DNA of 64,000 nucleotides from Thalassoglobus sp. JC818 (GTDB lineage: Bacteria > Planctomycetota > Planctomycetia > Planctomycetales > Planctomycetaceae), in the NCBI RefSeq assembly GCF_040717535.1, contig NZ_JBFEFI010000002.1, positions 558,001-622,000 of the forward strand, in the 5' to 3' direction. The first letter of the stretch is position 1. Every line of letters begins with the position of its first letter. Shown here piece by piece: positions 8,087 to 17,123 of this stretch. The position numbers and the translations under genes were made by a program. The notes beneath the pieces are model-generated. The model was given only the letters and a program-made list of their open reading frames with translations, was not told where the DNA came from and ran no database searches.

Positions 8087-8983
8087 TTATTCCTCTTTCC
8101 AAGCGAAGCTTTCGCCGGTCAATTGTTCGTAGGCGTCGATGTATTTGCTTCGCGTCTGTGAAACGATCTCCGGCGGCAATTCGGGCGGCGGGCTGTTCTT
8201 GTCCCAGTTGGTTGATTCCAGCCATTCGCGGACGAACTGCTTGTCGAAAGAAAGCTGCGCGTGGCCTGGTTCGTAAGTCTCTTTCGCCCAGAAACGCGAA
8301 CTGTCCGGAGTGAGAACTTCGTCAATGAGAATGACTTCGCTGCCGATCAGCCCGAACTCAAACTTGGTGTCCGCGATGATGATTCCGCACTGTTCGGCTC
8401 GGCTCACCGCTGTGCGATAGATTTCCAGGCTCTTCTTTCTCAAGTCTTCTGCGAGGTTCGCACCGAGCAGATTACACATCTGTTGGAACGAGATGTTCTC
8501 GTCGTGTCCTTGCTCTGCTTTTGTGGCTGGTGTGAAGATCGGTTCCGGAAGCTGGCTTCCCTGAAGCAGTCCCGGCGGGAGTGGCTCTCCGCAGACGGTT
8601 TGCGATTTCTGGTATTCCTTCCAGCCTGAGCCTTCCAGGTAGCCTCGGACGACGCACTCGACCGGGATGACTTTTGTTTTTCGAACGACCATTGATCGGC
8701 CTTCGAGTTCGGCGAGATTTACTCCTTCCGGAATCGGTAGCTCGCTCGGGTCGAGAGAGAGAAGGTGGTGCGGGAGTGTAATCTGAGAGAACCAGAAGGC
8801 ACTGATCTGCGTGAGGACGCGTCCCTTGTCTGAAATGGCTGTGGGAAGGATCCAGTCGAAGGCGCTGATCCGATCTGTTGCAATGAGCAGCAATCGGTCT
8901 CCGAAATCGTAGATGTCCCGGACTTTTCCGCGTTGCACTGGAACATCGGGAATGGAAGTTGTGACAACCGGAGGGTGAGGCAT
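8087..8983 (-). CDS. purC: phosphoribosylaminoimidazole-succinocarboxamide synthase (SAICAR synthetase)
   Basis: Catalyses the ATP-dependent joining of aspartate to CAIR in purine synthesis. The 298-aa length matches the longer, eukaryote/proteobacterial-type SAICAR synthetases. Family blocks seen: GKVRDIYDFGDRLLLIATDRISAFD (residues about 19-43), the ECVVRGYLEGSGWKEY block near 107-122, and LIDEVLTPDSSRFW near 216-229 (binding of magnesium and substrate). It is monocistronic on the minus strand, with a 100-base gap to the upstream region holding the next gene's terminator. There are no other purine genes nearby. Confidence 0.95.
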   Translation of the reverse strand: MPHPPVVTTSIPDVPVQRGKVRDIYDFGDRLLLIATDRISAFDWILPTAISDKGRVLTQISAFWFSQITLPHHLLSLDPSELPIPEGVNLAELEGRSMVVRKTKVIPVECVVRGYLEGSGWKEYQKSQTVCGEPLPPGLLQGSQLPEPIFTPATKAEQGHDENISFQQMCNLLGANLAEDLRKKSLEIYRTAVSRAEQCGIIIADTKFEFGLIGSEVILIDEVLTPDSSRFWAKETYEPGHAQLSFDKQFVREWLESTNWDKNSPPPELPPEIVSQTRSKYIDAYEQLTGESFAWKEE

Positions 8984-9180
8984 CGAACAGCGCTTTCAAA
9001 TCAAGTGGCGTAGCCGGAGTGAGGGGTTCCCGGTCTGCTGGGCTGTGGTCTTAGGAACGGCAACTCTGCAAGCGACCGTTGAAAGTGTCCATGGGGAGTT
9101 CAGAATAGCGCAAACTTCTTCCGTGTCGAGCGTGGGAGGGCCGGAAGCCAGTGATGTGCGTCGATGTTGTTGCCGGACCA

Positions 9181-9217
9181 ACAAAAAAGGTGTTCGCAAC
9201 ATGCGGTTGCGAACACC
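9181..9217 (-). terminator. strong rho-independent terminator
   Basis: A perfect 12-bp stem, GGTGTTCGCAAC (9189-9200) with GTTGCGAACACC (9206-9217) and a 5-base loop. On the minus strand it is followed by a T-run (AAAAAA at 9183-9188 on the plus strand). It ends the transcript of the minus-strand gene at 9295-9828. Confidence 0.92.
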
Positions 9218-9294
9218 TGATCGAGCTTGAATTTGAAGATCGGTTCTTCGTGTGCACTCGAGTATTACGGGTGCTGAAGAACTTTGAAAATGAT

Positions 9295-9828
9295 CTAGTT
9301 CAAGATGGTTTCAGTCTTGGCGACGAGGGCTTTGATTTTGTCGTTCGAAAGATCTGAAGCTTTCAGCTCTTCGTTGACTTTGAGTTTGCCGTCGACCCAC
9401 ATCATCACGGTGACTTCAGCGTCCTTCGAGATTTTGTAAGCAGGAGGTCCGGTTGGGCCATCGAAGACAGTCAATGGAGTCTTTGAAATCGACTTTGATT
9501 TCGCGACGTCTTTCAGCTGTGTTTCCTGAGCTTCTGGCTGGTCGGTGAGAAGAACGACGAACGCAGCCATTTTCTTCGATTCGTTTTCTCCGACGGTTGC
9601 GTCAACGCTCTGGACGAGAGACGCGACGTTGTCGTTCATTTCGCGAGCAAAAATGCTGACGACTGGTCGGTTGCGGTACTGGCAACGATAGCACAGTTTT
9701 TCGCCTGCTGATGGGCCGGTGACGTCTGTCACATAGAACGCGCCGACACCCTCTCCGACTTCCAGTCCTCCAGCCATTGCGACTGAAGAAACAACGAGCA
9801 ACGCTGCCACTGCACTTAGAATTTTCAT
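9295..9828 (-). CDS. secreted thioredoxin-fold-like protein, planctomycete type
   Basis: A 177-aa protein with a Sec signal (MKILSAVAALLVVSSVAMA). After it comes GVGAFYVTDVTGPSAGEKLCYRCQYRNRPVVSIFAR: a CYRC (CxxC) pair set in a thioredoxin-like beta-alpha start, followed by strands FVVLLTD and LTVFDG. The fold resembles peroxiredoxin/thioredoxin-like proteins; the CxxC could be a redox centre or a metal site. Start: ATG at 9828 preceded at good spacing by AAAGGAGA; a GTG nine bases upstream sits too close to that ribosome-binding site. Monocistronic, with an excellent terminator downstream. Function unknown; a role in envelope redox or metal handling is inference. Confidence 0.75.
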   Translation of the reverse strand: MKILSAVAALLVVSSVAMAGGLEVGEGVGAFYVTDVTGPSAGEKLCYRCQYRNRPVVSIFAREMNDNVASLVQSVDATVGENESKKMAAFVVLLTDQPEAQETQLKDVAKSKSISKTPLTVFDGPTGPPAYKISKDAEVTVMMWVDGKLKVNEELKASDLSNDKIKALVAKTETILN

Positions 9829-10300
9829 TTCGTTCACTCTCCTTTAGGGATAAACTCGCCTTGAGCGTTCCTGACATCACTTGGTTGAAATCGCCTTGAA
9901 TCCCCTCTGCGTCAATGATTGAGTCGGGACAGGGGAGTTGTTCTCTTTCTGATCATTCAAACTGACTTGTCATGAAAAGGTTCCGCGACAAGTTGGTTCT
10001 TGGCATGAGTTGCCGAAATTGATGATCCTGTGTCAGAGCTTCAAGGTGGGATTTCGGAGGCACTGCGTCGTGTGAATGGTATCGCGAAGGTTGTTCTCAG
10101 CTTGCCCGAAAGTTCGCTTCTCAGCGAGCTTTTCGTCTGGGCAATTGATCTCCTCGAAACGTTCCTCACGACGAGGTGAGAAGCAGGTGATTGAAGGCGA
10201 CCACACAGACCGGTCTACAATCAACGCATCTGATCTGGATTGTATGTTCTCTCAATTCAGAATTTCAACGAGGAAACAAGAAATTAGGGAAACAACGTTG
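9829..10300. other. intergenic region, no gene recognised
   Basis: A 472-base gap between two minus-strand genes. It must contain the promoter of the thioredoxin-fold gene near its left end. Short frames are present on both strands but have no start with a ribosome-binding site and no protein-like composition. No long inverted repeats were seen. Confidence 0.45.
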
Positions 10301-11128
10301 TCATTCCGGATTGGGAGGTGGAACCCAGTCTCCCCATCCTTCCAGGTAGTGTGCGATGGCCTGGTCTTTGTCTCGTTGTTCTTCCAGCCAGGCTTTCGTC
10401 TCGGCCACGATCGTTCCTTCGTCCTCGATCGAGAGGAGACCGAGTAAGACTCTCGTTCGGAGGAAGACGAAATACGTGTCGAGAACGTCGCAACGACAGT
10501 AGTCGTTAATTTCTTGGAGGCGACCAGCGTCGAACAAGTCCTGCACTTGAGACCCATCGATCCCGGACTTCCCAGGTTTTCCGATGAGGTTGGCGAGCAA
10601 GTTCAAGCCGCCGTTCATGCGAGTCGCCCCAAAGTTTGAGAAGAGGTCCATCATGTCGACGTGCGAGCGGGAGTTGTACCGATTACGACACTGCTCGTAC
10701 GCAGGGGCGGAGACGTTGAACCAGTCGGGAATCGAGAGCCCATAGCGGTAGGCAGCGTATTCAAGGACCGGCATGTCGTAACCCCGACCGTTGAACGTCA
10801 CAAAAGTGGGACGTCCGTAATGTCGCCAGCCGTTCCAGAATCCCTCTGCGATCACATGCGGGCGGAAATTTGGCTCGTCCAGAACGGACATGCCGATCAG
10901 CCGAAAGTCTCGGCCAACTTTGGCGACAGCCACGGAAGCGGGCAGCACAAAGGTTGGAGGAAGAACGTCTCGACCGGTTTGCTCAATCAGCTCGTCGCGA
11001 TATTTCCGCAGTCCCGCCTCTGCAGAGAGCTTCTCGCTGGGATAACGAACTTTGGAAATCAGGTCGCCATCACCAACTGCTTCAACGTCAAAAATCAGAT
11101 AAGCGACATCCGATGACGAGGCTGGCAT
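10301..11128 (-). CDS. predicted 3'-5' exonuclease related to the PolB proofreading domain
   Basis: A 275-aa DEDD-superfamily nuclease standing alone without a polymerase domain. Exo motif I is [13 protein letters not shown] (Asp and Glu, near residues 10-22). Motif II is [18 protein letters not shown] (NGRGYD, near 108-125). Motif III is [16 protein letters not shown] (YxxxD-type, near 210-225). This matches the family described as related to the PolB exonuclease domain, which acts on single-stranded DNA or RNA ends. Its role in the cell is not settled; DNA repair or RNA decay are both possible. Start ATG at 11128; monocistronic. Confidence 0.85.
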   Translation of the reverse strand: MPASSSDVAYLIFDVEAVGDGDLISKVRYPSEKLSAEAGLRKYRDELIEQTGRDVLPPTFVLPASVAVAKVGRDFRLIGMSVLDEPNFRPHVIAEGFWNGWRHYGRPTFVTFNGRGYDMPVLEYAAYRYGLSIPDWFNVSAPAYEQCRNRYNSRSHVDMMDLFSNFGATRMNGGLNLLANLIGKPGKSGIDGSQVQDLFDAGRLQEINDYCRCDVLDTYFVFLRTRVLLGLLSIEDEGTIVAETKAWLEEQRDKDQAIAHYLEGWGDWVPPPNPE

Positions 11129-11392
11129 GGGTTGTTCTTTCCGGTGTTGAATGGCACTAATTGCTGAACGGGATTGAGCTTAGCAGAATTTTTACAAGCC
11201 TGCGAAATTGAGGCACTTCTTCGCTGTGTTTTTGGAAGATGTCGAGTAATCTACACCAAATCTTCGTTTTCAGTGTTCCTTGGGTCGTGGTAGCACTTTT
11301 TGATGTTGCTGGCGGAGTCAGCAAAAGGCTCGTGTCGCGTCGCAGTTGTTGGATGACTGCGGTGTTGATTTCGGGATATTGGATCGACGCAA

Positions 11393-11620
11393 ATGCGAAC
11401 ATTTCTAGAGCTTCGAGAGTTCTGCTCGACTCGGCCTGACTGCAAGATGGTGTCTGCACAGGAGTTCATCGACTTGATGATGTCTCATGCAGAATTTGAG
11501 CGTGCCGATGAACCTGAAGCAAATTTGCTGGGGCTCATCGACCGAGCAACAGGTGGACGAGTTTTCGTGCGAGCAGAAGAGATCGACATTCTCCGTGGTA
11601 CTGCTCTGCATCTCAACTAA
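11393..11620 (+). CDS. small hypothetical protein (uncertain)
   Basis: A short frame of 75 codons, or 57 if ATG 11447 is used. The second half reads like a protein: VSAQEFIDLMMSHAEF, then EANLLGLIDRATGGRVFV, with an acidic amphipathic character and no cysteine-rich or random look. The upstream 18 codons look less protein-like, so the shorter form is preferred. No ribosome-binding site is obvious for either start and no family is recognised. It stands alone in a gene-poor region of about 1.3 kb. Confidence 0.4.
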   Translation: MRTFLELREFCSTRPDCKMVSAQEFIDLMMSHAEFERADEPEANLLGLIDRATGGRVFVRAEEIDILRGTALHLN

Positions 11621-12417
11621 CGTCCAAATAGCGTTTGTTTGCTGAGAGAATCTCGCGAACGAATTGAGCCGCACGCACGGTCAATGTGAGTGGGTGTTGA
11701 CATCTCACAGGCATGCGCCGCCTTTATCTGGTTTTTCTCGCGAGAGATGCGCAGGATCAGAGTGCTGCATTGCGGTGTTTGCAGCTTGAAACAGCGGCTT
11801 TGGGCAATTGTCTTATTAGGTATCTGTGCGATAATCAAATCGTGTGTGACGTGCGGTTCTCAGGGTTTTGTGGAGTGACTCCACGCTGAAAACCGCAGAG
11901 TTTGCCAGATTGATACAGATGTCGCGTGGAGAATTCCACGTTCAGCGGAATGTGGGGAAATTGCGAAAATCGATCTACACATTTGCTCGGGCAGGTGTTC
12001 TAATCCTTTGGACTCAATGATTTGACGTGTTTAAAGAAGCCTCCGCAAGGGCCTCTTTTGTCAGAAGCAGCGTCAATCTTTTGACGAGTTTTCGGAAGGA
12101 TTCGCCGGTCTGCTGACCGAAAAGCCGTGAATTGATCACGGATGTTGCGCTGGATCGCCCTCCTCGTGTACTCAACACTCTAATGCATCAGTCTGCTCGT
12201 CCCGGGCAGTGATCGTTTTGGGCAGTGATGGTTCTCACTCGCCCTGATGACAATTTCCGGAAAGCGTTCCTGTTCCTGCAAGCGAATTTCGTCTTGAAAG
12301 ACTCACGGTCTGTTGACCTCTTGTCGATCAGCCATGGTCTGTATTCACTTGTCCGGCACATTTGATGGGTGGAACTGACAATATATTCAATCGGTTCTCG
12401 TTTCTCGAGAAAGTGAT
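11621..12417. other. gene-free region with several hairpins
   Basis: Nearly 800 bases without a credible coding frame. It contains a compound inverted repeat at 11852-11897, a second hairpin CGTGGA-GAAT-TCCACG (about 11924-11939), a terminator-like hairpin followed by TTTTG (12036-12060), CGGTC-TGCT-GACCG (about 12107-12120), CCGTGA/TCACGG (about 12127-12143) and a short direct repeat GGGCAGTGAT[C/G]GTT (12204-12217 and 12220-12233). This may be one or more structured RNAs or regulatory DNA. None of RNase P RNA, tmRNA, SRP RNA or 6S RNA was recognised by their core motifs. Confidence 0.5.
11852..11897. repeat. compound inverted repeat (nested hairpin)
   Basis: Outer arms TGCGGTTCTCAG (11852-11863) and CTGAAAACCGCA (11886-11897) pair over 12 positions with one mismatch. 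Inside lies a near-perfect palindrome, GTGGAGT-G-ACTCCAC (11870-11884). There is no T-run, so it does not look like a classical terminator. It could be a protein-binding operator or part of an RNA. Confidence 0.6.
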
Positions 12418-12975
12418 ATGACTTCGACGACCAAATTCATCCGACTCCTGCCTTCGACAGAACTTCCTCGCTACACGCATGTTCCAGGATCTGGAACTCC
12501 GCATCCATACCGTGATCCTCGGGGGCACAGCTACAACCGTCGACCACAACCGCCGAAAGCTCTGAAAGAAGAACGCTGGTCTGAAAACAGGAACTATTTG
12601 ATCGGTCTCGACTACTTCAATCTCGGTTTTTACTGGGAAGCGAATGATGAGTGGGAACGATTGATGCGAGCCACCGGAGCCGATTCTCTGACAGGTTTGT
12701 TCCTGAAGGGCATGGTCAAAATGGCGGCGGCCGGAATCAAGGTTCGTGAAGAGAGCATTCACGGTGTCCGTCGTCATGCTGCTTCTGCGGGCGAAGTATT
12801 CGCTGATGTGGCTGCCGAATCGGATCGTGATCGCTACTGCGGACTCGATTTTACATTACTTCAATTCGCAGCCGATCGCGCTGCTCAACTCGCTTATCCC
12901 ACTGAACTCGAAGTGGGCCGACCTCTCCGCGTCTTTCCGTTTGTCCTGACTCCTGAGCCTATCCCGCTTCAGTAA
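12418..12975 (+). CDS. DUF309 family protein
   Basis: A 185-aa soluble protein. The DUF309 core is at residues about 62-110: [20 protein letters not shown], then [21 protein letters not shown]. This all-alpha family carries a conserved [F/Y]WE[A/H]xExWE motif, as seen here. An 18-residue proline/histidine-rich segment precedes it, probably disordered. The biochemical function of DUF309 proteins is not established. The next gene starts 41 bases downstream on the same strand, so the two are probably co-transcribed, which gives the hypothetical neighbour its only contextual clue. Confidence 0.82.
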   Translation: MTSTTKFIRLLPSTELPRYTHVPGSGTPHPYRDPRGHSYNRRPQPPKALKEERWSENRNYLIGLDYFNLGFYWEANDEWERLMRATGADSLTGLFLKGMVKMAAAGIKVREESIHGVRRHAASAGEVFADVAAESDRDRYCGLDFTLLQFAADRAAQLAYPTELEVGRPLRVFPFVLTPEPIPLQ

Positions 12976-13016
12976 GTCGATGAAAGTGGCGGGTTTGGAA
13001 TTTCGGAGAAGGCGTC

Positions 13017-13880
13017 ATGGCTCAGAGCGTTTTGAGCAAAGAAGAGTACATCGAACAAGCCTACTTCTTCCGAGTCTATCGCGAACGGCTTGATAACAAT
13101 ACGCCCTCTCAAGAGATCCTCGCCGGACTCAAAGACGAAGTTCTGACGACGACCAAGCTTCCGCTGGCAATTGATTTTCTGATGGGGGAAATTCAACTGA
13201 ACGGGCGGCTCAGCGATGGGATGGCTCGTCTGAAACACTACTTCCTGCCGTTTCAGACGTTCATCATTCAAATGGCCGAAGAGGACAATTCGAAGTTTGA
13301 CTTTCGGGTCGCGTTGAAGATTCTGGAACGAGAGGCTGAGTTTCGAAGCTCTGAAGAGATGTCTGCAGCTTCGCTGTTCGTCTATCAGTTCGAGTGTCTC
13401 GCACGAAACCGACTCGGTTATGATCGCGGAATTCTCGCGATTTCCGAAGATCCAGCTTACTCAGATGACTGGCAACAATGGATTCGCAAGATCCGTTTTG
13501 AGTTGGGGACGGTCGACTTTGCGGATCTCGTTTATCTGCGTTCCGAACAGCACGCGGAAGATGTGCGTCGACGGACGAACAACCCGGAGTATCAGCACTC
13601 TTATCCGACACTCTTCGATCGCGATGCTGGCCGCATCGCACGGGCGAATTCGAACAAAGACCCGCTCTACATGTTCGCAGCACTCCAGCGTCAGCTGGGG
13701 TATCCTCAAGTTCCGAAATTAACACCGGTCGATCATAAGCAGTCGCTTCATCCGAAACTGGAAGCTCGACTGCAACGACTGGAAGCCAGAGTGGCGTTTC
13801 TGGAGCAGGAGGAAAAGGGAGGCATCGACCTGACCGAGTTCTACGAAAAAGGTGGGCAGTTTACCGACGATCCCATGTAG
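13017..13880 (+). CDS. conserved hypothetical protein with C-terminal coiled coil
   Basis: A 287-aa cytoplasmic protein without signal peptide or membrane segment. It is largely alpha-helical: residues 1-80 contain VLSKEEYIEQAYFFRVYRER and a second helical block DFLMGEIQLNGRLSDGMARL. A short heptad-like coiled coil lies near residues 243-262 (LEARLQRLEARVAFLEQEE). No catalytic motif is recognised. It is probably co-transcribed with the DUF309 gene (41-base gap) and followed 162 bases later by sufE. Function unknown. Confidence 0.75.
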   Translation: MAQSVLSKEEYIEQAYFFRVYRERLDNNTPSQEILAGLKDEVLTTTKLPLAIDFLMGEIQLNGRLSDGMARLKHYFLPFQTFIIQMAEEDNSKFDFRVALKILEREAEFRSSEEMSAASLFVYQFECLARNRLGYDRGILAISEDPAYSDDWQQWIRKIRFELGTVDFADLVYLRSEQHAEDVRRRTNNPEYQHSYPTLFDRDAGRIARANSNKDPLYMFAALQRQLGYPQVPKLTPVDHKQSLHPKLEARLQRLEARVAFLEQEEKGGIDLTEFYEKGGQFTDDPM

Positions 13881-14042
13881 TTAAACGCATTCGAAACAGC
13901 TTGAATGTCCACGTGGATCAGAGACTTTTCGGTTGAGGCAATGTAATCGCCCCTTGGACCGAAGTTCTCAGGGTCTTAGAATCCTGAGGAAACAAAGACA
14001 AACAGACGCAATCGAAGCTGTGAGAAAAGAGGTGAAGACAGA

Positions 14043-14492
14043 ATGTCTTCTGCATCGTTGATGACGCTGGAAGAACTCATCGAGGAATTTGAATTTCTCG
14101 GGGATTGGGAAGCGCGCTGTGACTTTCTGATCGATCTGGGATTTGAGTTGCCGAAGCTTCCCGAAGACCAGAAAATTGAAAAAAATCGGGTCCATGGGTG
14201 CCAGAGCAATGTCTGGCTAATTGCGAGCATGGTCGATGCTTCTCCTGAATCCGAGGAGTCAGGGCGAGTCATCGAACTTCTGGCAAATAGTGATGCAATG
14301 ATTGTGAATGGACTCATTGCGGTTTTGATGGCCATTTACAATCACAAAACGCCCAAAGCGATTCTGGCAACAGACGTCGAAGAGATCTTCAAACAACTTG
14401 AGCTGGACCGCCACCTGAGTCCAGCACGAAAGAATGGTCTGTTCGGAATGGTCAAAAAAGTCCAGCAGATCGCTGCCGAAGAAGCAGCTTAA
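14043..14492 (+). CDS. sufE: cysteine desulfuration protein SufE
   Basis: A 149-aa SufE-type sulfur acceptor. It takes persulfide sulfur from the desulfurase SufS and passes it to Fe-S cluster assembly. The acceptor Cys is in RVHGCQSNVW (C53), the conserved loop of the family; YLGDWEARCDFLIDLG-like text near residues 18-33 is the N-terminal helix block. It sits 9 bases upstream of sufS, clearly one operon. No sufBCD genes are nearby. Start ATG chosen because it precedes the first conserved helix at the usual distance. Confidence 0.94.
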   Translation: MSSASLMTLEELIEEFEFLGDWEARCDFLIDLGFELPKLPEDQKIEKNRVHGCQSNVWLIASMVDASPESEESGRVIELLANSDAMIVNGLIAVLMAIYNHKTPKAILATDVEEIFKQLELDRHLSPARKNGLFGMVKKVQQIAAEEAA

Positions 14493-14501
14493 GGAATACT
14501 C

Positions 14502-15743
14502 ATGGCAACCCAGCAAGTCGCTCTTTGCGGAGTTCGAGATCAGTTCCCTGTCTTTGGACAAACACTTCCCAACGGGCAACCGGTCACCTTTCTGGACACA
14601 GCTGCATCGGCTCAAAAGCCGATTTGTGTGATTGAAGCAGAAGAGAGCGTTCAAAAGAGTCATTACGCGAACGCATACCGCGGAGTCTATGAATTCGGCG
14701 CTCAGATCGACGAAGAGCTGGAAGCGACTCGCGAAGCGATCCGGAAGCTGATCGGCGCGGTAGACGCGTCGGAGATCGTCTTCACGTCGGGGTCGACCAT
14801 GTCGATCAATATGATTGCATTTGGATGGGGAGGGCGGCATCTTCAGGAGGGCGACGAGATCGTTCTCAACGAAATGGAGCATCACGCCAATCTGGTTCCC
14901 TGGCAGCAGGTTGCAGAGAGAACTGGGGCCAAGATTGTTTACATTCCTTTGACGGAAGATGGTCAACTCGACCTGCTGGCTTTCGATGAACTCGTCAACG
15001 AGCGTACCCGCGTGCTTTCTGTGACCGGAATGTCCAACGTGTTGGGAACGATTAACCCGGTGCGACGTCTTGCGGATCGAGTTCATGAAGCTGGCGGAAT
15101 TGTCGTCGTCGACGGGGCACAAAGTGTTCCGCATGCACCTGTCGATGTGCAGGCTGACGGGATTGATTTTCTAGTCTTCTCGGGGCACAAGTTGTACGGA
15201 CCGACTGGAGTTGGAGTCCTGTACGGACGCAAAGATTTGCTCGCAGAAATGGATGCACTGTTGTTCGGCGGGCATATGATCGAACGTGTCACGAAATCGG
15301 GATCGACATGGGCTGGTGCTCCAGCCAAGTTCGAAGCGGGCACCTTGCCGATTGTTCAGGCCATCGCTCTTAAGTCCGCGATCGACTTCGTCAACGAACT
15401 CGGATTCGAAGCGATTCACGAACAGGAATCTCGGCTGACTCGTTACGCCATGGACGCTCTGACTCAGGTTCCCGGTTTGAAGATTTACGGACCGCGTCTG
15501 GAAGATCGTGGAGCGATCGTCAGTTTCACCATCGACGGTGCCCATCCGGAAGATCTGGCCCAGCTGTTGAATCGCAAGGGGGTTTTTGTTCGTCACGGTC
15601 ATCACTGCACGATGCCACTGCATGATCTGCTGACTGTCTCGTCGACCGTGCGAGCGAGTTTCGGGGTCTACAACACAACCGAAGATGTCGACCAACTGGT
15701 CGCTGCGATTGAGTTTGCCCGACAACGATTACGGCTGGCGTAA
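14502..15743 (+). CDS. sufS: cysteine desulfurase SufS
   Basis: A 413-aa PLP-dependent class V aminotransferase-fold enzyme that converts cysteine to alanine and enzyme-bound persulfide. PLP lysine K230 is in FSGHKLYGPTGVGVLYG, and the catalytic Cys C369 is in RHGHHCTMPLH, the loop typical of group II (SufS) desulfurases. Other blocks are NEMEHHANLVPWQ near residue 126 and VDGAQSVPHAPVD near 204. A short N-terminal extension (about 20 residues) precedes the usual start of the fold. It forms a tight sufES operon with the gene upstream, and a stem-loop lies directly after the stop. Confidence 0.95.
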   Translation: MATQQVALCGVRDQFPVFGQTLPNGQPVTFLDTAASAQKPICVIEAEESVQKSHYANAYRGVYEFGAQIDEELEATREAIRKLIGAVDASEIVFTSGSTMSINMIAFGWGGRHLQEGDEIVLNEMEHHANLVPWQQVAERTGAKIVYIPLTEDGQLDLLAFDELVNERTRVLSVTGMSNVLGTINPVRRLADRVHEAGGIVVVDGAQSVPHAPVDVQADGIDFLVFSGHKLYGPTGVGVLYGRKDLLAEMDALLFGGHMIERVTKSGSTWAGAPAKFEAGTLPIVQAIALKSAIDFVNELGFEAIHEQESRLTRYAMDALTQVPGLKIYGPRLEDRGAIVSFTIDGAHPEDLAQLLNRKGVFVRHGHHCTMPLHDLLTVSSTVRASFGVYNTTEDVDQLVAAIEFARQRLRLA

Positions 15744-15750
15744 ACTGTTT

Positions 15751-15781
15751 TCCTGGTTCCTCGGCAATTGAGGAATCAGGA
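15751..15781 (+). terminator. stem-loop after sufS (probable terminator)
   Basis: A 12-bp stem TCCTGGTTCCTC / GAGGAATCAGGA (15751-15762 with 15770-15781, one G-U pair) with a 7-base loop, 8 bases after the sufS stop. There is no clean U-tract, so termination may be rho-assisted. Confidence 0.55.
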
Positions 15782-15877
15782 GCGATTTGGTGACTCTCTC
15801 AACCATCCAGGGAGATCGGTCCTCTCTCGAACAACATCAAGCTGAGCAAGCAACTCGATTTCCGTCGAGCAGAGGTC

Positions 15878-15883
15878 TATAAT
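15878..15883 (+). promoter_or_regulatory. candidate -10 box for metX
   Basis: A perfect TATAAT, 41 bases before the metX ATG, in the gap between sufS and metX. No good -35 hexamer lies at 16-18 bases upstream, so this is only a candidate sigma-70-type promoter. No SAM-responsive riboswitch core was recognised in the leader. Confidence 0.35.
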
Positions 15884-15924
15884 CCACGCTTCGCATAATT
15901 CTTGCTGTACAACTCTGGAATCAG

Positions 15925-17121
15925 ATGTCGACAGAAACGGCCCAACCCGATGGTTCGGCGACTTCGTCTTCAAGCAATGTCGCCCGCCAGTTCGCCACGA
16001 TCTTCTCTCCGCCTCGTCCTCTTGTTCTGGAGAGTGGGGAGCAGATTGGTCCTGTCACGGTTGCGTATCAAACCTACGGAAAACTTTCCCCCGCTAAAGA
16101 TAACGTCGTCTACATCTGCCATGCCCTGACGGGTGATGCACATGTCGCTGGGCGGCATACTCCTGAGGAACGGAAGCCGGGCTGGTGGGATGGATTTGTC
16201 GGTCCTGGAAAAGCGATCGACACTGATCGGTACTTCGTCATCTGTTCGAATATCCTTGGTGGATGTCAGGGGACAACCGGTCCTAGCTCGGAGTGTCCGG
16301 AGACCGGGAAACCCTACGGACCAGATTTTCCGTTCATCACCATTCGAGATATGGTGAATGTCCACAACGGGCTGCTCGATCATCTGGGGATCGAGAAAGT
16401 GTTGGCAATCGTTGGTGGAAGTCTGGGCGGAATGCAGGTCCTCGAGTGGGCGATCAATCATGCTGACCGAGTCGGCGCAGCTGTGATTCTCGCTTCGGGC
16501 GCGAAACTGAATGCTCAGGGGATTGCTTTCAACGCGGTTGGACGTCGGGCGATTTACAGCGATCCGCTCTTTCATGATGGGTGGTATTACGAGCAGTCAG
16601 AGAAGCCACGTTTCGGGCTCGCGCTCGCTCGGATGATTGCCCACATTACGTATCTCTCGGAGCAGTCCATCGAACTCAAATTCGGCCGCAAGCTTCAAGA
16701 CGGCGATGAGTTTCGATTCGACCTTCGATCCGAAACCGAATTCCAAATTGAGAGTTATCTTCACTATCAGGGAAAACGATTCGTCGAACGTTTTGACGCC
16801 AACAGCTATCTCGTTCTGACCCGGGCGATGGACTACTTCGATCTGGCTGAGAAATACGGTTCGATTTACGAAGCGTTCGAACAGACGAAATGCCGATTTC
16901 TGGTGGTCTCTTACACGACCGACTGGTTGTTCCCCACGTCTCAGAGCAAGGAGCTGGTCCGCGCACTGGTTCAGGCTCGACGTCATGTGACGTTTCGTGA
17001 ATTAGACAGCCCTTACGGGCACGACGCGTTCTTGATCGATCGGGAGCTTCCGAAACTTGCTTCGCTCGTGAGTCCGTTTCTGGCTCGAACACATCAGGAC
17101 CTTGCGGAAGGGACTTTCTAA
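15925..17121 (+). CDS. metX: homoserine O-acetyltransferase
   Basis: A 398-aa alpha/beta-hydrolase-fold acyltransferase acting in methionine synthesis by activating the hydroxyl of homoserine. The nucleophile elbow is VGGSLGGMQVLEW (Ser near residue 168). The acid is Asp in TTDWLFP and the base is His in YGHDAFLID near residue 372. The blocks NVVYICHALTGDAH and GGCQGTTGPSS are characteristic of MetX. Acetyl- versus succinyl-CoA specificity cannot be assigned with certainty by eye. metW starts 3 bases after its stop, so the two are translationally close and form an operon. Confidence 0.93.
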   Translation: MSTETAQPDGSATSSSSNVARQFATIFSPPRPLVLESGEQIGPVTVAYQTYGKLSPAKDNVVYICHALTGDAHVAGRHTPEERKPGWWDGFVGPGKAIDTDRYFVICSNILGGCQGTTGPSSECPETGKPYGPDFPFITIRDMVNVHNGLLDHLGIEKVLAIVGGSLGGMQVLEWAINHADRVGAAVILASGAKLNAQGIAFNAVGRRAIYSDPLFHDGWYYEQSEKPRFGLALARMIAHITYLSEQSIELKFGRKLQDGDEFRFDLRSETEFQIESYLHYQGKRFVERFDANSYLVLTRAMDYFDLAEKYGSIYEAFEQTKCRFLVVSYTTDWLFPTSQSKELVRALVQARRHVTFRELDSPYGHDAFLIDRELPKLASLVSPFLARTHQDLAEGTF

Positions 17122-17123
17122 AG

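Noticed and set aside
11404-11427. Another CTAGAGC site resembling the repeat family
   Set aside because: Only the first 10 bases match the R2 end; no second arm or hairpin was seen, so it is not included as a copy.
11621-12417. RNase P RNA, tmRNA, SRP RNA or 6S RNA
   Set aside because: None of their core sequence motifs was found, although the region has several hairpins.
14259-15134. A minus-strand frame of 291 codons across sufE/sufS
   Set aside because: Antisense to two clear enzymes with active-site residues in the other frame.
15744-15924. SAM-responsive riboswitch upstream of metX
   Set aside because: The leader is short and the stem-loop near sufS is a terminator-like hairpin; no SAM-I or SAM-II core was recognised.
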